Assembly: GCA_033085395.1 (NCBI GenBank)
Contig: JANQBS010000331.1
Span: 1-38,998 of the forward strand
Direction: 5' to 3'
From: Xanthoparmelia taractica
Lineage: Eukaryota > Ascomycota > Lecanoromycetes > Lecanorales > Parmeliaceae
DNA: 38,998 nucleotides
Position numbers and translations under genes: made by a program. Shown here in pieces: positions 1 through 8,802 of the stretch (its first letter is position 1; each line of letters begins with the position of its first letter). The notes under the pieces are model-generated. The model made no database searches, was not told the origin of the DNA, and was given only the letters and a program-made list of their open reading frames with translations.

Positions 1-321
1 ATAATTTTTTAAAAAAAGTTGAAAAAAAGTTAAAAACGACTATGTTCAACAGATACCACACCTTTCCGACCCGTAACCCAAGTTACCTTCGAGAATAGAG
101 AACGATCGTCTTAATTAAATAGCACTGCGACTATCTAACTTAAATAAACGTCTTTACTAATAGCTCTATTTAGACGAGATATTAGAAGAACTCGATAAAA
201 GAAAATTAGAAAAGAAAGTATCTAAGTAAAAGATATTAATACTAGTCTAAATCTTAGCTTTCGATAGCTCTTAGACTTAACTATTAATCTTATTAGCTAA
301 ACTCGGTTTAGTATCGTCGAA
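1..321. other. AT-rich RIP-like sequence, no gene
   Basis: The stretch is AT-rich, dense in TA steps and in stop codons in all frames, as expected for repeat DNA mutated by RIP. I see no gene and could not assign it to a named element. It runs into the 5' end of the LTR-like repeat near 322. Confidence 0.6.
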
Positions 322-640
322 TAGTAAGACTATGGGTTAGTGTGTCTCATGATCCAGCCCCTATTTCAGATGTATGCGTATATACGAGAAACACGTATTC
401 TCGAGAGCACTATATGTATAAGTCTCATACTATTAATTGGCTCTTTATTCGAATTCTTCTCACTTAGAGCAATCTTATTCTTTTGTCTCACTCACTCACG
501 TCTATATATAACTATCTAGTTAGACACTTCAGGTCTATGCCGTATAGGTGTAGAGAGTTTTTTAGCGCTAAGGCACGTTTAGAAGCTTATCTAGATCTAC
601 TAACGACCTAGCTAAGCTTACTAACTGGTGACCTTAGCGT
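322..640 (+). repeat. LTR-like repeat copy A, 5' part (RIPped)
   Basis: This is the first 319 bp of a roughly 391-bp repeat; its last 72 bp resume at 3435 after a transposon insertion. It matches, base for base over long runs, the reverse complement of 25730-25455 (copy D) and the 3' two thirds of it match 4610-4931 (copy C). Shared landmarks are the TGTGTCTCATGATC start region, CGAGAGCACTATATGTATA, GAATTCTTCTCA and a TATATATA box followed by CTATCTAG. Differences from copy D are mostly C/T and G/A, fitting RIP. The TATA-like box and its presence in several copies suggest an LTR, but no 5-bp target duplication was found and the exact ends (TAG...CTA) are provisional. Confidence 0.75.
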
Positions 641-3426
641 CAACGCTCCTAATAATATATTAGTAACTACCTAACTATTAGTACGTATTAGTATATATTA
701 ATAGTACTCGTATTAGTTAAATAATTTTATAGATAGTTAATTAACTGGTTTAGATATATGGTGTACTAATTGAACTATTAGTATACTAATACAAATATAT
801 TCATTTGAGCCTAAATATATCTAATTATAATAAGCGTATTTCTAGTAGCGATCAGAGAAAGAATCTTTCTTCTACTACTCTTTCAACTTATTCTTTAACG
901 TATTTTTTAATAATTATATTATTTCATCTTAATATAATATCTAGTAACGATAAATCTAATTTATCTAATATCTTAGTAAGCCTTAGAATATTATTTAATA
1001 TCGCCGCTAGATCTATAGTCTTTATCTATAAGTCTACTAAGAATACACGTAATAGACTTAATCGAAGATTAGTAATTTTATTAAAATCCTTTTAAAAGAA
1101 ATCTACTTCTTAATTAGCTATTTAATAAGTTTCGAATAATTATAAAGTATTAGTTAAGATATCTATCGATATTCTAGAAAGAGATTATAAAGAGAAGAAA
1201 GCTTCTAAAATATCGAAAGACTTCGATATATAAAATTTGTTTAAGGTCTCGAGATCTAAATTTAGTGTATCTTAAGTATTAAATTTAAGCTCCTTTAAGA
1301 GATTAAGACTTAAGACGTCTTATATTTATTAATACGTGCGTATAAAAGGGGATAATATAATCTATAATCTCTATAATAAGTTTTATAAAATTAGTGACGA
1401 TATTAAGGAAATATCTTGTTATCTAAGAGAAAAATACTTTATCGATCTAACGAATAATAGTATCGCTAAAAAGAGAATACGAGATGAAATAGCTATTGAC
1501 ATAGCTATTCTTCGAAATATTAAGATTAATCGTAAGGCGGAGAAGGAAAGAAGAAAGAAAATAATAGGTCTAGGCCTTAATAAGAGTACTTTAAAGTATC
1601 TATATCTTTAATAAATTATTAATCGTGATATCGTCTTCAATTAAGTTAGGGACTTTAATTTTCGAGTCTTTCTAAAATACGTTAATCTTATAATTAATCG
1701 AATATTTTTAGACTTTGACTTCACTATTAAGACTTATTCTAAAGATCTATTTGCTAAGGGAAAGCAGAGATTACATTATATGCTAGGTACAGCAATATTC
1801 GATATTTATATCACTTGCGATATATGAACGTTATTAAATTAGCTGAGCTTATTAGCGATTATTAAGTATTTTATAAGCGAAGACTTTAAATTATATATTA
1901 TAACTCTCGTATTTAGAAAGTTAGAAGAAGAGCACTTAGGTCTAAATTAGGCGGTAATTATTCTCGATATACTTAACGACTTCGAGATTCGCAATAAATT
2001 AAGCTATATGATCATGAATAATGCTAGCTTCAATAATTATTTTATTAACGCTATTACTACTTCTCTATACGAGAAGAAAGTCTTTTATAATGCGTAATAA
2101 CGACGTTTATAATATAATAATTATATTATTAATCTAGCTATTTAGATCTTTCTCTTTAAAAAAATAATTAATAATTATAAACTTTTAGAGAATATCACTA
2201 ATTCTTTTTTCGATATTGAATTAAATAAGTAACGAAAGCTAAGATCTCTCGATAAACTTTATAATATCGTTATCTTAATTATAACAAGCCCTTAACGTAT
2301 TCAATTCTTTAAGTATCGCACTGGGGATCTTATATCACGTCGTGATAATAGTATCAGATGAGATTCTTGATATCTTATGCTTAATCGGGTCACTTAAAGA
2401 CTTAAAGTAGCTATTATAGCTATTACAAATAAGGAATCTAACTTAGCTATCGATCTACTCAATGCGGAGAATTGAAGAACACTTGATTATATTCGTAACT
2501 TTTTATAGGTCTTTCATAATGCTATTAAGGTAACTAAAGATTATATAGCGACTTTGAAACGAGTTCTCCCTACTATAAACTTCCTAATTAAGTATTTTAA
2601 AAGGCTATTAAGAAATTCGCTCGTTATAACTTTATAAGAGAGTCTCTTTAAGTCGATCTTATTAAGCTATTAAAATATTAAAATAAGACTAAAAGAGTAT
2701 TAATATATATCGTCGCTATCGTTCTCAACCTTAGATAAAAATAAAAATACTTTAAGCGATAAAACTCTAATTGATAATTAAATATAAAGACTATTATAAA
2801 GAAATTTTAAGAGGAAATATATCGATTCTCAACTAGTCTATCTAGCTATAACTTTAGGATCTTCGTATCTATTATAAAGTCGTAGAATTAATTCTTTTAA
2901 TAATTAGATAAGCAAGAAGAGAAACTAGATATCGCTACTATTAATAAGTTCGAATTATATATTTATAATCGCGTTATTCTTCGAAAGAAAGATAAAGATC
3001 GAATAGTACTTTAATAATAATTAGATTTAGAGTAACGTACTCGATATTCTCTTCTATCGAGAATAGCGATTGATATTTACTTTATATTTACTATATCTTC
3101 GAAGCCGAAGCGTGTATTTTTTAGGGCTAAATATATGATATTAGACTTAAGAGGTAGTCTAAAGAGTAAGATTATTAAGTTATTGAAGTGTTTAAAGTTA
3201 TAATTTCGACTAAGTATCTTTACGAAGAAGAATCTACACGTAATTGATAATAATATAAAGAAGATAGCTACTAAAATGCTAGAAGATTAATCTATACTGT
3301 TAATTGTATTAGTATAATTAGCAGTTGTATTGTTTGTGAGTTCAATCAGCTACGAATTATTTGTATAGCTTCAAATTGAACCAGTTCAGGCCTCCAAACC
3401 AACTATTTGTACCGTTGGGAGCGTTG
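641..3426 (+). mobile_element. hAT-superfamily DNA transposon, RIP-inactivated, 2786 bp
   Basis: The element sits inside LTR-like copy A. It starts CAACGCTCCTAATAAT and ends, read in reverse complement, CAACGCTCCCAACGG, so it has short terminal inverted repeats. Directly outside both ends is CTTAGCGT (633-640 and 3427-3434), a perfect 8-bp target duplication, the hallmark of hAT elements. The uninterrupted repeat copies C (near 4850) and D (near 24885) carry this site only once. The interior is AT-rich and full of stops but still shows hAT transposase remains on the plus strand (see next entry). The terminal segment at 3340-3426 resembles the end of the 523-bp element at 24924-25446, so the two are related. 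Confidence 0.9.
1336..3290 (+). pseudogene. decayed hAT transposase
   Basis: Plus-strand translation gives recognisable but broken hAT transposase. Around 1924-2050 (frame of 1921) a segment reads EEHLGLN, stop, then ...NDFEIRNKLSYMIMNNAS, matching the conserved catalytic-domain region of fungal hAT transposases. Around 2928-3290, in another frame, the C-terminal dimerisation region is readable: residues like RTRYSLLSRIAIDI, SSKPKRVFFRA and LLKCLKL, ending at a stop near 3290. Stops and at least one frame change separate the pieces, so it cannot be functional. Most stops are TAA or TAG where Gln or Trp is expected, fitting RIP. The 5' limit is a guess: a 91-codon open stretch (1336-1611) lies where the N-terminal half should be. 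Confidence 0.75.
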
Positions 3427-3434
3427 CTTAGCGT

Positions 3435-3506
3435 TGGGACGACCCAATCAACTATCTACAGTACTGCTTGGTCCCGATGTGTATGCCTTCATGAATGAGA
3501 ACACTA
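3435..3506 (+). repeat. LTR-like repeat copy A, 3' part
   Basis: These 72 bp continue the repeat interrupted at 640. They contain GGGACGACCCAATCA and the end GAATGAGAACACTA, which reappears at 4920-4931 and, reversed, at 24808-24821. Joined to 322-640 they give 391 bp, against 392 bp for copy D with its own insertion and one target duplication removed. Sequence beyond ACTA differs in all three copies, which sets the 3' boundary. Confidence 0.8.
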
Positions 3507-4609
3507 ACCTAGATTAGACGACTTTAGATTATCTAGTTATCGTAAAGTATCTATCTCGCGACTAATAATATCGTTTTAACGACGATTAAGAGAGGATTAG
3601 ATACGAGACAATATTTATTACTTCTAAAGAGCAGTAATAAGCTTCTAATATTTAGTAATAAGCTCCCGATTTTTACTATCGACGTCGTGGACTACGATCT
3701 TAAGCTTATTTCAAACGCGACGTCTGACTTCGTCGAGACGTTTTACTTCCGGCTCGGGTTAGTAAAAAGGAAAGGCGGAAGAAGAAAACAATAGAGTATA
3801 TAGAGAAGTATCTTCGAACATTATTAAATTATACGAACGACCAGCACGAATACACTTCGAATAGTTGTTATTGTTATTAATAACTATATAATCTTTTAGA
3901 GAACTAAAATTACAATAACGAGTATAGAACTATATAGCTAGAAAAACCCCTCTTACGAATATATCTCGATAACGCTAGACGATTGAGTAGACACTTGCTA
4001 CGTATAGTAAATGTATTAGAAGAGGAAGTGGAAATTACTAGAAAAGAAACGTATACTAGAGAAAAAGAGAAAGAAAAGGAAAAAAAAAATAGGAGAAGAA
4101 ATCGAATTAACTTATATTTCGCGTTCGCTAGAGTATTAATCTAAGAGCTAGAGAAGTAATATAGAAGGGGTAGTATTACGACTAAGGGTCTTACAAGGTA
4201 GATAAGTCGAGGATACTTCGCTAAGACGAGACTTAGTATTCTTAGCGAGTATTCTAGGACGTCTAGAACGTCTAGAACGTTCGAGCTTAATAATACGTTT
4301 TAGATACTCTAGATATTTATCTAATCTATATAATATCGTTTCTTTTTCTCTCTAAATCGCTTCTCTCTTTAGCGATTAATTTAATTATTATAATTACTCT
4401 AACGTTACGCTTATCTCTATTATTATTATTACGTTTCTTATAGTTAATAAATACGTATATACTCTACTTCTTACTACTTAATAAATCGATCTAACTAATT
4501 CTTCTTTAATAACTCGAACCTTAAACGCTAGACGATACCCTTACGTCTTCGGTAAGTAATATCCCTAGATTACTCCTTTCACGCCCATTGTTAGCATAGG
4601 GACGTTACA
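3507..4609. other. RIP-degraded repeat DNA between two LTR-like copies
   Basis: AT-rich, stop-filled sequence with a few less mutated patches (about 3660-3780). No gene is visible. The right edge reads, on the minus strand from 4609 inward, TGTAACGTCCCTATGCTAAC, which looks like the TG-type start of an LTR in reverse orientation, and it abuts a truncated copy of the LTR-like repeat. I infer a second retroelement inserted here, but no matching other end was found. Confidence 0.4.
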
Positions 4610-4931
4610 TATATATCTTCGAGAGTACTATATATATAGATCTTATACTATTAATTAACTCTTTATTCGAATTCTTCTTATTTAGAATAATTATATTCTT
4701 TTATCTTATTTATCTATATCTATATATAGCTTTCTAGTTAGATACTTTAAATCTATATTATATAGATATAGAGAGTTTTTCTAGCGCTAGAGTATATTTA
4801 GAGATCTATCTAGATCTACTAACGATCTAGCTAGATCTATTAATTATCAATCTTAGCGTTAGAACAACCTAATTAACTATCTATAATACTACTTAGTCCT
4901 AGTATGTATACCTTCATAAATAAGAATACTA
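4610..4931 (+). repeat. LTR-like repeat copy C, 5'-truncated (RIPped)
   Basis: Collinear with copies A and D from the CGAGAGNACTATATATATA landmark to the end GAATACTA at 4931; the first roughly 75 bp of the repeat are missing. It is uninterrupted at both positions where hAT elements sit in the other copies (CTACTAACGATC near 4818 and TCTTAGCGTTAGAAC near 4852), so it serves as an empty site for both insertions. Heavily C-to-T changed. It ends only 62 bp from the stop codon of the carboxylesterase gene. Confidence 0.75.
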
Positions 4932-4993
4932 AACACCAGTTAAGAACTTGTTGGTAAATGAGTCTCGATTCGAGCACTCATCTTCCTTTCGAC

Positions 4994-7130
4994 TTATTCC
5001 GGTACAATCTCTCCAACACTTCTCCAGAAATCACACCTCATACCTCTCCCACCTTCCCACGAATAAGCATCCACGACACTAAAATCGTTCATCAACCCAG
5101 GCTCCTCAAATTGAGTAATATTCGGCGCCTGCGGATCAAAGCTCATGCTCGAATATGCTTGTCCTCCAGTCTCATTCAGATTTAGTTGCAGCGGATTGCG
5201 TAGATTCCATGCTGGGAAATCCGTTGCAGCCAGTCCGTTGCCCGTTCCGTTGATACCGTTCGCTATCAAAGGGGAGATCGAGGGGTTGTTTTGGGTAATG
5301 AAATTGCCCCAGATAGTCATGAAGGCTTTGTTGAAGTCGGGCCCTTGGTTGGGCATTGGAGGACCAATGTAAGATGTTACATCGGTACCGTGCGCGGCGC
5401 CGACGACGGAGTATTGATATTTGTAAGCTACGCGGTTGTTGTTCGTGAACGCTTCGGCAAGCCAGTATGAGGGGCACACAAAAGTTGTTTCTGCGTAGAC
5501 GTTCTGCAAAAAGATCAGTACTTTCGTAGTCCGTTGAGGCAATTCGCCAATAATGGGAGAGTGAGATAAGGTTATACTCACATTCGCGCGTTGTTGCTGG
5601 CCTGTGCCGAAAATGCTCTCGTTCAGTGCGGTGGCTGTACTGTTCCCGCTCGTTGCAAACTTAGGTGTACTCATACTCACCGAAACATTTGTTGAAGGAT
5701 AGTAAAGCAAGACTCGAGAAATATCGTCTTCGGTGAAAAGGGGAAAAGTATTATGAAGGAAGTTTACAAAGTCGTCTTCCGTTACTATATTCTGGGGAGT
5801 GAACAATGGACCTTCATCCGCGTTATTCTATAGAGTGTTAGGCAATAACATATTTTGCAGTGGCTCCTTACCCCAACAAGTATACGGTTTCCGTTGATTT
5901 GCTTCTTCAGCAGCTGCTGGCTCGGAAGCTGCTGAATGAAGACGCCATCTGTCACTGGTAAAAAGGCCCAGGTGCCATACCTTGAAGAACCGGAAATTGT
6001 GGCGCTGGCATTTTGCAGACTCTCGGTGTCTTTATCAACAAGGCATTGGAAGATCGAAGCGCTTGAATTACTCTGCGGCAACGCCGGTGGCCCAAAACAG
6101 CCTAGTGCTGAAGCGAATGCATAGTATGACTGGGAGGGTACGAAGTCGGCGTACCCATACTGCATCGGCAGAAATGGGGATGCAGCGATGATCTGATTTG
6201 CGATGAGATTCCACGTTATTCTCATCACACGAGGACACACTAACGTTGCCGAACAGCGAATCACCAAGATGACCACCAAAAGCCATAGATTGCAACATAA
6301 CAGAACCACCTCCAGCACTTTCCCCACTTATTGTGACCTGACTCGCATTTCCACCGAATAACCCTATATAAGTCTGGACCCATTGGAGCGCGAACGTCTG
6401 GTCGAGTAAGCCAGCGTTGACGGCCCCATACCGCATGACTTCATCCGACGACAAGAATCCAAATGCTCCCAGCTGTCGGTTCGTTATTAGCTCGCTATTT
6501 TAGGCAAACATACTGGGCTTCGTCCTGGAAAGATTAAACACTTACACGATATTGAATAGCCACAGCAATGAACTTATCTTGATTAGTATTGATGATAGAA
6601 CTCATATCCTGGTTTCCCTGTCCTTGGCCGTAGCCACCTCCATGGATCCACACCAAAACTGGCAGATTTCTCGCATTTGGCGAGGCATATACGCTTAGAA
6701 ATAAGCAGTCTTCATTTCCTGTGAAGTTAAAGCCACTCGCAATCGGTGCTCGTGGGCTCTGTGGGCAATTCTGTGGGTATGTATCCCCTGGCAGTATTTT
6801 GCTGCGGTCTACCGCTGGTGCTTGGGGAGGCTGCCAACGTAGACTCCCGGTGGGAGGGGCTGCGTAGCGGATTCTGAACTTTATTGTCACCGCCAGAAGC
6901 CACGGGAGAGAGCATGGCTGTTACCCCTTCCATGTATTCAGCCCGGTCGATGAATTGGCCACTCCCATGTATCTCTCATAGCCAAGATCCACGACAAGAC
7001 TCGAGGACGGCTGATCTGAGGTAGTCTGCCGTTTGCTCAAAAGGATGTCGAAGGCTTTGCTATTGTAGCTCGGCGTCGCAGTCGAGACGACTACGGCCAG
7101 ATAGGCGTATATCGCAACGGAAAAGTGCAT
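4994..7130 (-). CDS. secreted type B carboxylesterase/lipase
   Basis: Alpha/beta-hydrolase of the COesterase family, expected to hydrolyse carboxylic esters outside the cell. My model has six exons: 7130-6925, 6873-6546, 6472-6245, 6192-5872, 5827-5582 and 5503-4994, giving 612 aa in a continuous frame. All five introns have GT...AG ends. The N-terminus has a hydrophobic signal-like segment (residues 1-18). Family landmarks are the oxyanion-hole HGGG (VWIHGGGYGQG), the nucleophile elbow GESAGGG with Ser about 230, Glu about 366 in NADEG and His about 481 in GAAHG: a complete Ser-Glu-His triad. The intron 5504-5581 is 78 nt and stop-free, so a gene caller may wrongly read through it. Natural substrate is unknown. 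The 3' end lies 62 bp from a RIPped repeat. Confidence 0.9.
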
Positions 7131-7562
7131 TTGGGAGGAAGTGAAGGGAAAGAGTCTGCGAGAAATTTATGGTATTATGTCGGAATTGCTGCAGCACGGT
7201 GTTGAGACCACCGTGTTCGGAGTACGCCGCAGGTGGCAAATAGGGGTACAAGTAGCCTTCTCACACCCATAGAAACAATCAATCCTTCATCCCCCCATCA
7301 ATATTCTAACATATCATCACAACGGGAGTGGTAGGAGATTCTCATCTTGGCGAGGTTGTGCATGTGATGCTAGCCCCGAACGGACTTGATATATAATGCC
7401 GTTACGCTGCGCAATGGAGTGGGGTAAAGACCTCGAAACCGCACCCTGGCGTCGGATTTGGGGGGGCTTGGGGGACCCGAGACGGGTTGAGGTTTCTTTG
7501 GGGTAGGTTAGGCTCCTAAAAACCCCAAGCAGAGGTGTTTTATATGGCTGCAAAGGTCCCGG
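7131..7562. other. upstream region of the carboxylesterase, no gene
   Basis: About 430 bp between the esterase start and the hAT relic. It must contain the esterase promoter but no clear motif stands out. Short open stretches here have no recognisable domain. A G-rich tract lies at about 7455-7485. Confidence 0.4.
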
Positions 7563-8231
7563 ACAGGGCTACAAGGGCGGGGTACCCAGCCCCGCACCCA
7601 ACGTGCCCAATAGTCGGACTAGTCCGTCCAAACGTCTAGACCAGTCTAGAATGAAGCTATTTAACAGTCCACAGTCCGTCCAATCTCTAGACTAGTCCGT
7701 CCGGTTCTAGACCAGTCCGACTAATAGTCCAGAGCCTCATCTAGGTCTTCTAGGGCCTCTACAGCTCCCTCCGTCATGGTACCAACAATTGCATGTAGAT
7801 CTTCCTCAGTGAAGATCCCAAGACGAAACCATGACTTCAAACACTCCAAAAACTCAATGGTTTCCCTCTTAAGTTGTTGAAGAATATGTTGATAATAACT
7901 TGATGTGGTTGATTTTTTCTCCACTTGCTACTAAAAATACGCCGATCATAGCTGTTCAGTGACCTCACGGATAAATCATCGGAGCTTAGGGCTTGGGCTA
8001 AACTCCGCAATTCTTGACAGTCACAACGCCAAAACACCATATCCAAACTATCCAAAAATAGACCTCTGGACTAATAGTCGGACTGGTCCGTCCAGATCCT
8101 GGACTGGTCTAGAGTAGTCCGTCCAGACTCTAGACTAGTCCGTCCGGATCAGTCCATTGGACCAGTCCGACCACCAGTCCAAGAATTGGGGGCGGAACAG
8201 TGGGCACGTTGCCCGCACCAGCCCCTCAATC
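7563..8231 (-). mobile_element. hAT-derived deletion relic with subterminal repeats
   Basis: Two arms rich in the motif GGACNGGTCCGTCC/AGTCCGTCCAGA (about 7613-7735 and 8064-8182) lie in inverted orientation; for example AGTCCGACTAATAGTCCAGAG at 7710-7730 faces its reverse complement at 8064-8086. Further out, CAACGTGCCCA at the left edge faces the same word on the opposite strand near 8200-8212. Between them lies a remnant of a hAT transposase C-terminus. Such clustered subterminal repeats are transposase-binding sites in hAT elements. No 8-bp target duplication was identified, so the outer limits are approximate. Unlike the other elements it is not AT-rich, so RIP has touched it little. Confidence 0.6.
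7721..7924 (-). pseudogene. hAT transposase C-terminal fragment
   Basis: A 67-codon stretch includes ETIEFLECLKSWFRLGIFTE followed by an acidic tail. This aligns with the decayed C-terminus at about 3160-3290 of the 2.8-kb element (LLKCLKL, stop, FRLSIFTKK) and matches the end of the hAT dimerisation domain. Only this piece survives; the overlapping frame at 8055-7837 holds a residue stretch (RRIFSSK) suggestive of the preceding region after a frameshift. It is a fossil inside the inverted-repeat relic, not a gene. Confidence 0.65.
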
Positions 8232-8802
8232 CCACACCACACCATTCTAATCATCATACATTTATTGCGCACCGATCCCAGCCCGAAATAACGAAGTTGA
8301 TAGATGTTACTCCAGAACTACGAGACCTCGAACAATACCCCTCCCCAGCGCTAAGGAACCCTGCAGTGGATTAGGGGTCATACAAGGCCTCGGGGTTCCC
8401 GGGCATCCGACCCCAAACCCCACCCCGCATCAAGGCCCTGACACAACTCCACCTCATTGCGCAATGTATGACCAATGATAGATTGTGGAGGCCACGAGTC
8501 GTCCTGTGCGTTCCGCGTCCGGGGTATAGCTCGTGCGGGGTAGGCATTAGTTTATCCGGGGTAGATTTTCTACTTATGTTGCATCACACCTGGTGGATTG
8601 TGCATCCCCATGGATCAGACGGATAGCCATGGACATATGTACATCCCGATAAGACGTACCCTTCCGTGGATATCATGTCTCGGTCATGAAGACAGATTTC
8701 AATTGCTACTTTCTCTGCTATTTTTCTATTTGCTACCTGCACTGATACCCCGCTTACTGCTATCCACAAATCATTGCCCTTGCTAGCGATCCATTGATCT
8801 GA
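8232..8802. other. spacer without a gene
   Basis: GC-moderate sequence between two transposon relics. A 115-codon minus-strand open stretch (8931-8584) runs out of the adjacent inverted-repeat arm and has no recognisable domain, so I do not call it. Confidence 0.4.

Noticed and set aside
805..1611. Two 90-100-codon open stretches in the AT-rich block
   Set aside because: They lie inside the RIPped hAT element, are low-complexity (Ile/Lys/Asn/Tyr-rich) and show no intact domain; chance openings in decayed transposase sequence.
322..4931. Copies A and C as the two LTRs of one intact retrotransposon
   Set aside because: Only about 1.1 kb of unassigned sequence lies between them, copy C is 5'-truncated and the flanks show no shared 5-bp target duplication.
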